Source: Limnoperna fortunei (lineage: Eukaryota > Mollusca > Bivalvia > Mytilida > Modiolidae). From it: a DNA stretch of 64,000 nt. Below the pieces are notes generated by a model, which was not told the origin of the DNA, made no database searches, and saw only the letters and a list, made by a program, of their open reading frames with translations. Below, one piece after another: positions 12,301 to 26,900 of the stretch. The translations under genes were made by a program, and so were the position numbers. Position 1 is the first letter of the stretch; each line of letters opens with the position of its first letter. The stretch lies in NCBI GenBank assembly GCA_944474755.1, contig OX104115.1, positions 61,632,648 to 61,696,647 of the forward strand. Reading direction: 5' to 3'.

Positions 12301-15300
12301 TTGTTTTCAGTCGTATACATGCGACAATATATTTTATCTATTAAGGGTCCCGTGGACAAGAAATTCACAACTATCCGCTTCTGTTGAAAAATTTACGCAC
12401 CGCGTGTCTTAACCGAACATATTTAAACGACGAAACTAAAATGTTAGGTATTGTATATTTTTTAAAATCACCCAAAAAGTCTGTAACGACCATATAATTC
12501 AAAATAAACCTCAAATGAATGGTTGTTCATGAGTGTTCTCTTTTATGACCGGGTTCTTCAACAAGACAATAAATGCATTTTTATTTTATCAAAGACAGAT
12601 TTTGTACCACAATTTCCGTGCGTAAATTTGTTGTTTAAAAACTATTTATTCACAAATTTACTGATCCGTTAAATATGCCTAATTATAGATGTGAGGCTTA
12701 ATATAATAGTTTTTCCGGTCTTATGCAATGAATATAATATCACATTTTCGGCTTAATAAGGATTATATTCAATTTAACTTTGGCAATGAATGGAACATAT
12801 CTATATGGTACATGGATCATGTGCCATGTTTTACTCATACTGTTAATATTAAATTCTACGGGAATACCAACGAAAACAAAAATACACAAGTTGATATTCA
12901 CACACTTAATGAAAAAATCGAAACATATCTAATAAGATTTATTCTTCATACCGCATAAAACTGAATAAGTGTTTAACTCTACGCACAAATGTGATCAGAG
13001 CTTCAGAGTTTTCTCCCTTTCAAAGTTAAACTGTTCAAATGATTAGTGCACTCAATAAAAGCATAGAAATAAAAAAATAAATTTTTATGTTGAACATGAA
13101 CTTTGTATATAAACATTCTTTACAAAATAACCATAATGCCGTGTAACTCTAAGAAAACAAAATAAACAGTTTACAATAAATTAAAGTTATATTATTTACG
13201 AAAGATATGTTAATATTTTATATATCCAAACGATTTTATTACAGTTCTTATACAATGTAAATGTATCACATTTTTTATAAGGACTACGTCAGTCCTTAAC
13301 ATCTGTATACAGTATTATCACATTTTGGCCTTTGCTATAATTTTAAACCTGCTGTAATGTGCGCAAATCATTTTTTTTAAATCATTGCAGTCATATGTTT
13401 GTCACATTGTCCAGTAATTCTGTAGGCAAGGCACATATAATACGGCAGTTGTCAGATATTTGTTGTAAAGGACCATGGTTTGAAAAGAATTTGAAACGAG
13501 GGGGACATGAACATGACGCATTAAAGAGACTGTTTAATTTTGCTCAACCAGAATATAGCAACCAGTAAATTTCTGCGAAAGAAGCGAACAATTACATTAG
13601 GAACAATCGAATTTTAAATTACAAAAACACTAATTTTACGCATATATCACAATTTTTAGAACTACGGGAGTCCTTTATAAAGGGTGAAAGTATTAACCAT
13701 ATGAATATTACATTGTCCAATAAGAAAGTAATAAGGAAATGTTTTTTTGAAATGTGGTTGTTAAGTACAATAGCTTGAAGAAAATTGAAAACGAAAGTGG
13801 TCTAACCTGTATCTTTGTACGAAATAAACAAAAAATACTTCAAAAGCAATCGGATTTTGAAGTACAAAAAAAATCAAAACAAATATTAATACAAACATAT
13901 TAAAAAACCAGTGACACGAATTTCTTATATAAGACGAGTGCTTTAATTAGATTAACTTTTTGACTGTATGTCTGTTATTTGTCGATGGCCTGATAGTCTG
14001 TGAATGTGTGCAATTTGTTTCTGTCTAATTTAATTCGGGCTTGTATTACGCAGGCTAAGGGGTGTGTTCCTAAAACGGCTACTCGAAAAATATACAACTA
14101 ATTAACCAATAGGGATTAGCAGGCCCGCGAAAGGCTTTTACCTGCTATTTACCTGTAAAATAATTCATATTTTCAAGAATACCTAATTTTATGTAAAACA
14201 ATATATATTTTGGGGATAATCGATATATTTAAACTTTTAGGATGTTTATAGAATATTAAACATCAAAATATACAAACATAACACTAATATAACAATCATT
14301 TTATTTTATTTTGTATTTCCTGATGGAGCTTAAAGATTGTTGTCAATTTCACATTCTCTTACCAAAGGTTAAGGGCTTTTATGCTGAAGATTTGTTTTTA
14401 CCTAAGTAAAGTAGATAGGAAACATATATAGGAGTCAGCATATTTCATCAGGTCGATGTTTGCTTTTTGGTATTGTTCTGGATATTTTGGTACTTCTGGG
14501 CTTTTGGTCTCGGTGGTTCCAGCTGCAGCTAGTTGTATCTATCGTGTTATGTCTTACACAGTTGTATAGCTCTGAATGTGTTTGGGTGCGCATATCAAGA
14601 AATGATATTTTGATTGAATTCATGATTTAGACACTCGACATCATTTTGATTTAAATCATCAATAAGTTAAACCAGTTGTGATTTGTGATTTATTAATTAA
14701 TTTATTCATTACTACAAATTTACTAAAAAAAGTGTAAGTTTGAATAATTTTACCTGATTATTATATATTACGAATTTTATTAAATAAATACTCTTTTATA
14801 GTTTAAGGCACATATATATTTCAATAAACTTTCTCTTAAACAAAATTTTTCAACTGTAAAGCGACAAAAATGTCAACTAAATCTTGCTATTTTAAAGACA
14901 GTTTTTTTTATTTTAATATAATTGTGTTCATATTCCATTTTTAAACATTATTATTATATCAGGTAAGATGAAATTTCATATCCTTCAATTGGCCTTATTC
15001 ACATTGTTTTGTGTTTTTTTTTTATTTTTGTTTCATGTTCTATGTTTGAATACCGCTTTGTAACAGTCATTTGACGTTTAGTTATTTTGTTCGGTATTTT
15101 TTACACTTCTGTCCTTTTCAGCAAACATGTATTGCCTATCTTCTGTGTGTTTTATTGTACTAGTATTTATTATAAATATTCCGAGATCGCCTACTTATGG
15201 AATGGGGTATATCAGAATTCTTACAAATTAAAGGATCAAAGTCACCCACTACATTATTTCCAGTCATGTTCTTAATGTTAATGCTCAACTCACACCACGA

Positions 15301-18299
15301 GTTTTTCTAGCAGAGCAGGATATGCTTACTATATCGACGCAGCTTATCTCAATTCTTTCAGAGAGATCAAGCGATTCATGTTATTCTTTGTTTTGCAAAT
15401 TTTGAACTTGTACTAATAAGGCTTCGTATAATTGTGTCCGTTTTCTGCTTTTTTTGTCCTTACATGTTCAGAAATTGGCTTAACTCTATATACGACAAAA
15501 TAAAACATAACGGTGTCGTAATGTGGAAAAAAACTTCTTCCGGAAAACTTAGTTTCTTTCTTGCGTTTTGCAGAAGATTATGTGTTTTATCATAATTTCC
15601 ACTTGAAAAGTTGTTATATATATATAGTGATGAGGCGCCCGCCTGTCCGTTGCGCCGTATGTTAGTCCGTTTGTCTTTTTTCTTTTAGGTATTTTGTATT
15701 TGATAAATTTAATTGTTCATGTACATGATCAAATGTTGAATTTATTCTTGTACTTCAACAGAGTGTGTCAATTTGTCTGTGCAAAAAAAAATATCAAACG
15801 GTATACTTAAAACATTGATAAAAAAGTTTATTTTTTAAATTATTTAACAGTAAAGTTTAGCTGCGCGAAAGACAGGTTGGTATTTCCTCGTGTATGACTC
15901 TCAATAGTTTAAATTAAGTCGATTAACACGTCATAAGATACATTAAACATTTGAACTATGTTGGGATGATCAAACTATATGAATACAAATGTACCTGCAC
16001 GACATACCATAAACTGATTTTTCAAGATGTAAGAAATATTTTTCTTTTTTAAAAACTATAGCCTAGGTAGATAATTTTTAATAGGTTTTACATTCCTATC
16101 ATTTGTGTGCTTACATACTTTTAAATAAAAATAAATTCCAATTAGTCTGATACACACATTTAAATGTCGAAGGTTTTTAAACTAAACATGTTATCACATC
16201 ATGAATTGTACATGGGTGTGTAATTGATATATTTTTTAATATTAACTAATTCCGGCGCAAGATTGTGCCAAATCGTAAAGATGTACAAATCGATCACGTG
16301 TTTAGATTATTGTTATATTTTGTTTACTTGCACGAAATGTATGTTTTTCGATAATGGGGAAGTCTGTCAAACGTTGTTCAGAACTTCTTTATATCGTGTT
16401 GTTTCTTCCTTTAATGAACAACTGTACGACATTTGTTGCCAATATAAATGCTTTGTTTATTAACTTTGGTCGCCCACTAACACATTTTATTCCCATGTGT
16501 AAGTTACATGGGGATTTTCAACCTATTATCGGCGTTATCGATATTTTTCAAGAATGCAGGAATGCGAGAAAACTACAAGGCAAATAAAATTATCAATTTT
16601 ATTATGATTATAGAAAGCTACAGCTGTCTTAAAATCTAAGTATAATTATTATATAGATAACATGGTATTACTAAGTATAAGGTGATGAAAAAGGCACCTA
16701 ATGGTTTTTCCTTCTCTTAATATTAAACATGTAGGTGCTTTGACCCTATTATCTGTCAATTCAAATAATACATCTAACTTGTGTTCAATGTGTAAGGAAA
16801 TCGTCGGGGAAATTAAGTAACTGCATTTTAATATAACTTTAGAAGTGTTACTAAAGTAAAAGAAGATTTTATTTGTAGACTTATATAAATATATGGTATG
16901 AAGCGTTTATATCTGATGCTTTAGATATTTTTTGCTACATGTATTGTATAGTAATGCTACGACGTCTGTAATTTTGCCGTCCCTGATAATGTATTAGGTG
17001 GTACCACCATATTTATTGAACTACTCCGGGTATAACTTAATTTATGCAGGAACTTACAGACAAAAACTTGTACACATCTAACCACTATTTACCCAATCTG
17101 ATCATAACATTGGTATTCACTGTTGTAGTAATGTAGCGTACACAATTTGGTAAACTGCTACTAGTACACATTACTACTATTTATAAACTTTTATTATTAT
17201 TTTTACTTAATACATTTTTAAGTAACTGACTTGGTCCACATATATCATGTTTATTTTGTAACGTTATTTAAAAACTACAGTGTCAGAAATGTTACCTTTT
17301 GAAGCGAAACAAAAGATACAGGAAGTGACTAAAGATAAATATACACTATTTTTAGAATATTGATACGATATGTCCTTCAGTAGGTTACAGGTACGTTATG
17401 TTTTCATTTTTCTATATTCAATTTTCACACGAGAAAATTTCTTTATACAGCGATTGTTACAGAAGTAATGATTTCATCGGTTCAGTTTGACAAAGTTTTC
17501 CTTGTACAAAGAGCGTGACAAGAACGTTACCAACTTTGCAACAAAATGCTCAGTGTCAAGTTTTAGGGACCTTCACAGTATCTAACATTCGTGTGACATT
17601 CGTTTGTATTTGTTCAATATTATGTGTACTGTTAGGTTCCATCTATAGCGGCAAACAGATAAATAACATTTCTTGAATACTTACACTTCGATATTAAAAT
17701 CAGTTTATTGCTTGTGAAAAAACTCCTTTTTTAAAATGTAAAGATGACTATTTGTTTTCGAAATACGATTTTACCCTTTATTACGTTATTTTCATTTTAT
17801 TAACATTGGAAGCAAGATATAGTGCAGTGTCTATTTCAATAGAAGGTATTGACCAAAATGTGTCAATTTGACATGTAAAATTGTATGTAAACTTTGATCC
17901 CATTGTGGTCTCCTTTTTAACCCTTAGATAGGGAATTTAAGCTTTATCAAAATAATCTTACGAAATGACCCAACAAATTAAATACCATCAAAGATAGCAC
18001 AGTTAATATAAACGCGTTACATTTAATCAGTTGCGCTCACACCCAAACAATATGATTAAGGTGTAGAGCTTTTATCACCAAAAACACATATAACGTTAAA
18101 CAACTAGTCCATCTGCACCTTGAAAATAGAAATAAAAAGAGAAATAAAATATTTTTCGAAATCTCAGGGCAGTAAATTTAGACAACTTTACATTAAAAAT
18201 TGTATGGGACTGCCATGTGTAATTGAATTTGACCACCTTAAAATTACTTAATGGGAAAGTCGAGGGCTCCCAAGAGATCAACGTATTAGTTAATCTGTC

Positions 18300-19638
18300 A
18301 CAAATATGTGTTTACCTTCTTAGCTGGTAATACTGTAATATTTCATCTTTTACGATTTCAAAATATATCTGCTCAAAAGCTTTATGTGACAGGGGAGATA
18401 ACTCTCAAAATGGTTACGGTAAGCTAAAGGCGTTATTTTAGATGGTAGATGGCAAATATATATCTACAACATGTAGCAAAACAAAAAACTCAGCAACGCA
18501 AAACACTTGAGAGAAAAAATTTTAACTGTGTGTTTATGGATTTTAAAGTGTTTTTAATGTTACGCAGAGTTTAACATAGTTTAGTAGCTAAGGTTGCAGA
18601 ATCGAATTCAAATATGCAGTATGGTTTCAAATTATGCCTCTCTATGTATTGTTGTTTAAATTGTGTCTCCAATATCTCATGGGAAATGTGACTGTTTGAT
18701 TGTTTCGCTGAGGTCTCAACAGTATTTTAAATGTGTTCCTTGGTTGCAATTTGCGTCTCGAAGATCTTGTGAGGATTTATATATCTTTATTTTTATTTCA
18801 AATTGTGTTTCTGATGTCTAAACGTTATCCGTATTAGAAAGTAAATTAACAACATATCTTGTGATTTAGATATCAAATGTCAAATATAATTTTGCAGTTT
18901 CTGTATATAAAATAAAAAGTACACATTGTGACAATATTAAAGGTAAAGGTAGGAAATACAAATTCTGTCATTCTAATTCGGATAACGTTTTTAGAAAAAG
19001 CAAGAATTGGCATTGCAGTGGTTTAATTGCACGTCTTGTGTGTTAAGTACTTTGCCTAACGTCCTATATTTCTTTTTTAGCTTATACATGCATTTCAACG
19101 TCGTTTGTCCACTGATCTTGGTAAGACTTGTAGTGAGTTTTAGGCAGTCTAGTTAATCAAAGATTTAAATTTAATGTTTTCCTTAGTGTTAGCAGTTTAA
19201 CCTTTCTAAAACAGACAACAAAGCTCAGTTTATATTTTATGCCAAATATTTTTGTGAATATTCCTGAATTCGCCAACATTACTGTATGTTTATTCGTAAT
19301 GCAGGTTTTTAGCGCAAAACTTGGTTATTTTGTTGGGGTATTGCGAGCGATCAGTTGGACGGGGAGTGCTGGCGGCTTCAAACAGATAGTTTCCTGTCAG
19401 GTCAATAACTTTATTTTGGATAAACCAATCTGCTGAAACTGGATATAGCAATCTTGCATGAAGACCATGTTTGGGATTGGATTTGTTCTCAAGGTCACTG
19501 TGACAAAAATAGACAAAGTTTCCGCCTAATTATTTGTGTTTAAATTGAGGTATTTTTCTGAAATTTTGTTCTTATGTAGTCAATGTGCAAATTTATCTTG
19601 GGATTGGATTAAGAGCCAGTCATGTCAAGGACAGGGTT
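18300..19638. other. AT-rich upstream region of the receptor gene
   Basis: Faint repeats of caaattgtgtctc-type phrases occur at 18,620-18,830. No convincing signal-peptide exon or promoter was seen; one in-frame start with a good donor (19239, donor gtatgt) lacks a hydrophobic core. Confidence 0.3.
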
Positions 19639-19650
19639 ACTCCTGCTATA

Positions 19651-19916
19651 GGGGGCCTCGGTGGCCGAGTGGTCAAGGTAGTTCGTCTACTATTGATCAC
19701 GTGGTTTGTCAACACTGAGATTGAGGGTGTATTCTCACTGCACGTAGGAGTACTCGACTCCAATCTTAATTGACAAGGATTGCCAGTTTTCCTACCGCAG
19801 GTCGGGGGTTTTCTCCGGGTACTCCGGCTTCCTCCCCCAATAAAAAATGGACGCCATGATATACCTGAAAAATTGCTGAAAGTGGCGTTAAACACCATCA
19901 AACAAACAACAAACAA
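19651..19916 (+). mobile_element. tRNA-derived SINE, RUDI/V-SINE-like, complete
   Basis: Target duplications ACTCCTGCTATA at 19639-19650 and 19917-19928 bound a 266-bp unit. It begins gggggcctcggtggccgagt (tRNA-like box A), passes a Pro-rich-looking core (gggtactccggcttcctccc) and ends gctgaaagtggcgttaaaca with a caaa tail. This is the organisation of the molluscan RUDI V-SINE as I recall it. It lies about 0.8 kb upstream of receptor exon A. Confidence 0.8.
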
Positions 19917-20744
19917 ACTCCTGCTATAAATAGAACAACAGTTTTCGGTAAATTACTTGAGTTGAGATGAAATAACTTTATTGAAATTTTATTTGTAGGT
20001 GCTTTATGAAGCTTGGGATTTGTTTTGGGGACAATTTTAACCACATACTTCTCATAAAAATACAAAATTACAGTAATACTTTTGATCATGATTCTACATA
20101 GCTTATGTAAGACGGGTTTTACACAAGTATTAGCCAGAATCCTGTGTATATTTTTCCTCATATAACAACCTTTTTATTCGCTTTGTTATTTTTAAACGAG
20201 TAGAGCCTGTCAATTCACCACAAAAATACCTATTATTGAACAAGATTCTGTCAGTCATACCCTGGAAATAAACTTGCGCGTGCTTGACTTGTATATTGCA
20301 TGTATATCTTCATTTACACTGCATGCGTGTTTTCTGCTACCTACTTAATAACCCACTTCTTTTTTTTCTTCAATAATATCCCAACCATATACATGTAATA
20401 TCTGCCTTTTTAGACTACTGCTTAAATTATTTGTTTAATTGTTAAAAAAATGATTTCGTGGCAATGCCACGTTTCTTGTTTAGATTAATGGATTGTTTAG
20501 TAACGATATCGTAAATTTTTATTTTGTAACCGTAAAGCATAGGTCTCCTTAGATATATACTTGGCGTTACAACCTGGAATTGATCCCGATGTACCTACTA
20601 CGGTAGACCACCGATCTACAAATGAAGTTAAATGAATAATCCAATAGCACAGCAAATGGTGGGTGTATCAACCTGTAACGGTTTTTCCTTATTTTAATTA
20701 CTCCGCTACAATTAACTAATGTAAATGTATATTCTGTTTTCTAG

Positions 20745-20925
20745 ATAATTTCTCATTTCTTGAAGTTATGTCAAACATGGGCATTACAGTGTCCATTACT
20801 ACCACACTGGAATTTTCGCGCAAATGAAGTATGTAACCATACAGAAGGCTATGTCTGCCTATATGATGAAAACAGCAGGCAGTATAATGAGTTCTGTAGG
20901 CTTCATCCCGTGTATGAAACCCCAG
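20745..20925 (+). CDS. Receptor exon A: first identified ectodomain exon
   Basis: The acceptor is ttttctag and the donor gtaaga; the exon is 181 nt, starts in phase 0 and ends in phase 1. It encodes 60 residues with five cysteines and an NHT glycosylation site, including the segment [21 protein letters not shown] methionine start inside this exon is unlikely, because the first in-frame ATG would discard the conserved-looking Cys/Trp region. A further 5' exon is therefore expected. An alternative acceptor (ttgaag, exon from 20766) would keep the frame and shorten it by seven codons. Confidence 0.75.
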
Positions 20926-23900
20926 GTAAGAAAATATTTACTAATTAGTAAGCTGATTTTCAACCTTGAAATGAACAAATCTTTTAAAATAGTTGCTCTG
21001 AGTATATATAGCAAAAACTGCTACCTTTCTTGTAACATTACATTGTATGAGACCGTAAAATATTGCTCACGTCGTCTGTTTGTAGACCGCTAACCTTCCG
21101 GGCTCTACATTTTACCTAGTTTATCGTGAAAAGGTTTGATCATTAAAATATGTTGCTGTTTTCTTTCATAATATTCTTCAAACAAGAAAGCTCTGAGTAG
21201 TATCCATCATAATATATTTGTCTTATACCGTTGCGGCCTGTCTGTTTGATTGAATGGGGTGTAAGACTACCTTTAATAATTGTTCACCTATATTATGCGT
21301 CCAGTTTTTTTACCGAAAACCAGGCAGGAAAAACGGCAATCTTTTTAGGAAGTAATGTCAAAATCTCAACTTAATATTAACATGCCATGATTAATAGTAG
21401 ATGACTTACGCCTTGACCACTGATCCATCGAGGCTACATTTAAAAATTTATATTTTTAACATTTGTAACAAATGGACCAGTTGAGTCAATTTTTCATACA
21501 GTATCATGTGTTGTAAATTTGTATTTTGTACTCCAAATTTTAAGGGATTTTTTACTGAATTTATCATTTTGTGAGCTTTCGGATACTTTATATCAAGATA
21601 CCAGTGTTTAAAAGAGATAATTATTTATATGCACTATCTAGTAAATTTGCTTTTGCCACGATGTGGAGCGTGGAACATAAAAATATAAACTACCTTACTA
21701 CATATCTTATCACATCTGAATGAAATGTTTAACACAATTGTTATCAACAAAATAAAAAAGGCGGGGTGTTTGAACGGTAGGTGTTAAATTATATTACGTT
21801 AAAAGACAGTTTACCAAATAACTAGATTGTCCCTGCACTAATACTATGAAAATAGCAAAGAAAACCTACATAACAACAGCCAAAAGCCAAGGGACAGTTG
21901 CAAATCCAGATATAGACAAACACAACACAAAAACAAAAAAAAAAACATAAAACACAGAGAGAAACCGGAACCGAAAAAAACCATGGGTGCACTCAGGTGC
22001 TCCGGACGAGTAAGCAGTGCCTGTCTCTTATTAGACACCCATCGAGTAACTCATTGTCAGGTCTAGGGAAAAGTCAAATCCAGGAATAGGAAACACTACC
22101 TATGCCTCAGCGAAAATGTCAGATCGTATTTTAGACATTGATTTCCCATAACGATCAATTAAGTCATGGTGACGACCATAGAACTTTTGGATAGATAACA
22201 TCAACCTAGATACCACAAACCCTTGTTTAAGTAGTTTAGCAGTCAACAGCAGTGATCGGTCTAGAAAATCGGAATACCGATCGCATGATCTAGAATAACG
22301 TATAAGTTGTGAAATGTACACACCATACGCTTAAGCTGCTGGAATGTTGCTGTCGATGAACGGAAGTTGAGAATTGGGAAGTTGAGTCATCACGTTTGTC
22401 GTCTTGTCTAGTTTGTAGTTTTCCTGAGTCTTTTTCTAGAAGTAGGTCTAAATAAGATGTTAGTGTATTGGTTGTGTCTTTGTGTGCTTTAGCAGTGCAA
22501 AATAGACATGTGTTTTTATGATCAAATAATTTTTTAAAAGTACGTCATCACTTGTTTTTGTTTTGCCATTGATATATGTGGCTGAAGATAGCAGCACTTT
22601 CCTTATGTCAACATGAATATAGAAATAAACTTTATGTTAGATCCACGCTTATTTGACTTGAAGTTCAATAACTTCTCTTGTCGACGCGTGTCATCGTATT
22701 AAGTCCTACTTTTGCAGAGCGCCTCATGTTTCATTATCGTGTACATGTCGGAGGATATATTGTTATTTTCATCAAATTGCCCATATATAACACCAATATT
22801 ACTCTTAGATCAGAATAAAGTAATGCTTAATACACCATACCTGACTTTTTTTCCTGTGATGTTTCCATAATGTATCAAACAATCAACCCTTTTAACGGTC
22901 AGACAAAGTGCCATGTCGTTCACTACAATATTTTTTTAAATCTTTTTTTCAAAAATTGCTTTAGAATCTTTTATTATTAAACCTTAGAAACCATGAGTAC
23001 AAGACACATTCCTTATAAAATTTTATAGGTTTTCTGCAAATGGCTCCTAAGTTTTATATTTTTTAAATATTCAGGGTTATGACCTTTTAAGGGGTTTAAA
23101 GAAACTATGGTGTAACTACATCAAAACATTTCAAATAGTACATGTAACTTGATAATAATGTCCTCCGTTTTAAACTTAAGACATTTAAAAATGTAAGTGT
23201 TTGATTGTTTAGTTTCTTTAATATTTAATGTTTAACGCTAAATGTGTTACAGGATACAAAATTGTAATGCAAGGAAATATACAAGGGAAACCTTGTGATG
23301 AAACAAGGTATCAGCCGTTTACATTTTGGTCCAAGGGCAATACCCATTGTACGTATACAAAATCCACATGTAATGAAGATGGACAAATGTTAGTCCACGC
23401 TGGAACATATGCAGTAGACGCTGCGTGTAGCTGTGACTATTCCATGGGTTTTAGTTTTGTCTCGAGGCCAGCTCACCAGTGTTATTGTATACCATCACAT
23501 GAAGATTGTTCCTGTTACAAAAAACATTGCTCTGTTGGACTTATTCTTACACCAGGTATTACTCTTACTTCTAGCATAAACTCATTGAGGTTTGGCCTAG
23601 TTACTCATTTACACACTGGTAAGGCCTTTATATTCGATCATTTTGTAACGAGCAATATAAATTATAGGATATGAATGTAACCACCCACCCTAAGTTAAAT
23701 GAAATGTTTCACAAAAGATACACCACAAACAATATCGTAACTGCAGAAATAAAGTTTTTGACATTTGTTACGGGCTAGAAATACGCATGCGTTAAAAGTA
23801 GATATATCAGTTGACGATAAAATGACCTCATATGTGAATTTATCAGCTTTAAGTAGAGTACAAACGCTTATACTTAATATAATTTGATATCAAATAATGC

Positions 23901-26900
23901 ATCTACAATAAGTTGATTATTTAGATTTAGTGTGAACCTAAATTTCGCCAATGTATAAAAACGTGACAGTGGATAATAGAAATATGAAATTTAAGGCAAA
24001 CACATTAAATGTAGAAAACAAAGTTTGTTTCTTTAGGAAACAGAGAATAAAAATCATTCTACATTTAATAAGAGTAATTCATGTCAATTATCTGTAAAGC
24101 ATTTTAGAAAAAAATGTTTATATGTTACATTAAGGTATTGCGCTTAACAAAGTAAATTGATGAATGCAGAAAATTATTGGCTTAATCCTTATTGAATAGT
24201 GTGGTATCTATCTCTCTTACATTATTTGCTTAAAGGGAAACTTCGCGAAAACATGAAAATTTGATATGTTATTATTAAAATAAAAAGAAATATAATTGCC
24301 TTTTGATGTTTTATTGTATTCTTTACCGTTACGCTTCTAGAGTGGATTAAAGGTGGTAAAATTTTGTGTATGGGGGCTGCCATATTGACAGTATTTTATC
24401 ACGTGACTGCGTTTGTGACGTGATAAATGTAATTATCCAGTAAATATGATAAATAATCCAGTTTAAAAATATGTTTTTCAGCCTTTGCTCTTTGAAGAAT
24501 ATTAAAACTGTGGCGATGACTAATAACCAGATGACAACATAAGATTACCAAATACGCCTTAATGATCTTTGTATTCATAAAAGTATCTTTAGACACAAAT
24601 TTTAACCTGTCTTTATTTAACTAAGATAATTACCTATAAAATAATAATTGTAATTAAAGATATATTTGTATATTTATTTGTTCCAACATAAATAAAATTC
24701 CGTAGATAATTTTGCACGTCTTGAAACGGCAGTTGTTCCTGGACGAGAAAATTTTACAGTTAAATCATTACTCGTTTTTGAAGGGTAATTAACAGAATTA
24801 GCAGGTAAACAAACAGGATGTTTATTGCAATTACTAGATCATTTGACGCCGACTTTGAAGTATGAATATTGGGACATTTACAAAAGCTAATCATATTGAA
24901 GGGTAATCATGTACTTCGAAATTAGAACGGCACGCCCCTCCTGCCAAGGACAGGTATGATTTGAATACACCGAGGTGTCAGAACAAAGGATATATATAAG
25001 ATTTCGAATACCTTTAGATGCCAAGTCAGAGGAAACGTAAAACTGACACGTTGACTCAAAATATACACATGTAAAATTTTGGAAACTGTGCTACGCATAG
25101 GCACAATAAATGTTACCAGTATTATTAATAATAATAAATGTATTTAAGGCAAAGTGAAATTTTGAAGCGCGAAAACAGGGTTTGAAAATATTTCATTTAA
25201 TGACAATTATTTCTAAAATTGCCACATTCGCAAAGATTTTTTATAAAAAAATGTTTCGTTCAATAATTTGCATAATCTGATTCAGATTAAAATAATAATA
25301 CGAATAATTTTCAATTTAATTACTTTTTATGGACAAAATTCAAACTAATGTTCGATGAAAATGAGGTCATCATACCATTAAACTTTCCTCCATTTAATTC
25401 TGGAAAATAATATTCGCATGAAGTTGTTGCTGCTGTGGACATAGTCTTAAGTAGAAGTCTTTAAACTGGTTAACTATTTGTTGCACAAATCGGAGTTTTT
25501 GCTTAGATCAGGAATACGAAACGTAATCTTGCCAAAACCTTGTCTTATAGTACAACCTTCTGTTATTGACCGTTTCGCGTTATTATCATACGGCGACTTT
25601 AAAGTTTTTGGATGTCCAGGGATCTCTAGTATCGCCATCTAGTGACGAGATAGTGACAAGATGGCGGACCTGCATTTCTTAACCATTGAAAATAAAATAA
25701 AACATCAAGAGGCAAAAGTGTTTCTTTTTATTTGAAGAATAACATATCAAATTTTCATTTTTTCGTGAAGTTTCCCTTTAATGTCTGTTTATCAATTTTC
25801 AGTTTTTAGTTCATGTCTTATTCTGAATAGCTGAAATTCTTTACATCTTCTACTTTAGAACAAAAATTCCAAGTGTTTTTTTTATATTGTACAATTGATG
25901 TCTGCAAGTTTCTGTATATCTGGCAAAACATGCCTGTTATTGAGATTTCTTAAGTTTGTTAATATTTTTCCAAAGAAACAACCTTTGTGAAAGGTCTTTT
26001 ACAATTATTCATTTTGAGCCGGTGTGACTTAAAAAAATTGGGTGATGTGGCATATTCATGCAGATATACATGACGATATCATAATGTTTACATGCACTAA
26101 CTATGTTATACTTGTACACATGTTGACTTGTGTACTTGTACATGTACGTTATCGGCAGAATACAGAGACTTCTAGTTAATAATGTAACATTAATAATAAC
26201 TATATGCAGTAAAAATGTCCAATTATCAATTAAAAGAATGACATTACAATTTTATGTAAAGTTCGGCTATTTTTTTAGCTTTTGTTATTTAGGTTGCACT
26301 GAAAAAAAACTTCAAAAAGAAAGCACGTGAAGAATCGATAAATTTGAATTCAGTCTGTCGTCAATTGAAAAAATGAAGCTAGTGCAAATAATTGACACGA
26401 TGGTTAATATTTTGATGGGATACTAGGAACATAAGAAATGCCGATTTAACGTATTGCTTTGAATATTGTGTTAATAAACAAAACTTACTCAAAGCATGTA
26501 TGGGTTTGGGTTGTTACAGGATAGAGCTATCGTTATGTAACTTCAAGTTTCAAATAAAATTTTCTTCTAATATGTAAATGTGCGTGGGTTAAACAATCAT
26601 GGCACTGCACATTTAAATTTAAACGACAACAACCATCCGTGGTAATATCACGACAGTAAACACATAATATGGTTAATGTGACCGAATTGCAATTAGTTAA
26701 ATTAATTGTGCAGTCATGGACATCCTGAAAAAACTAGGTTTGACAATGAATGCATTATTGTACAACATATTAAACACATACCAGACCAGACATATCATGA
26801 TTTTTTACTACAACTTTCAGAAAAAAATATTTTGGAATCGCTTATCTCAAATTAAATAAATATTACTTTTCTTAATATGTCATTTAGGCAAATTAATTCT

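Larger units (their letters stand above)
660..18300 (+). repeat. Segmental duplication, copy A (diverged, with insertions)
   Basis: Long stretches match copy B in the same order and orientation: about 660-1,950, 7,345-8,430, 11,740-12,480, 12,520-14,000, 14,990-17,030 and 18,060-18,280. Matching blocks show many substitutions and small indels. Copy-A-specific sequence at 1,950-7,340 and 8,430-11,740 largely reflects transposable elements inserted here or deleted from copy B. The copies flank the STAND receptor gene. Confidence 0.8.

Noticed and set aside
12728..12958. ORF with FNFGNEWNISIWYMDHVPCF, similar to 53754-53957 in copy B
   Set aside because: The similarity is explained by the duplication; copy B shows frame changes, and no domain or splice context was found.
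16354..16587. ORF starting MGKSVKRCSELLYIVLFLPL that resembles a signal peptide and could be the missing receptor exon
   Set aside because: No good splice donor follows in phase 0, and the matching place in copy B has a one-base deletion giving an early stop, so there is no sign of constraint.
19651..19740. A genuine tRNA gene at the GGCCGAGTGG box A
   Set aside because: The B box and cloverleaf are degenerate, and the unit continues into a V-SINE body with target duplications.
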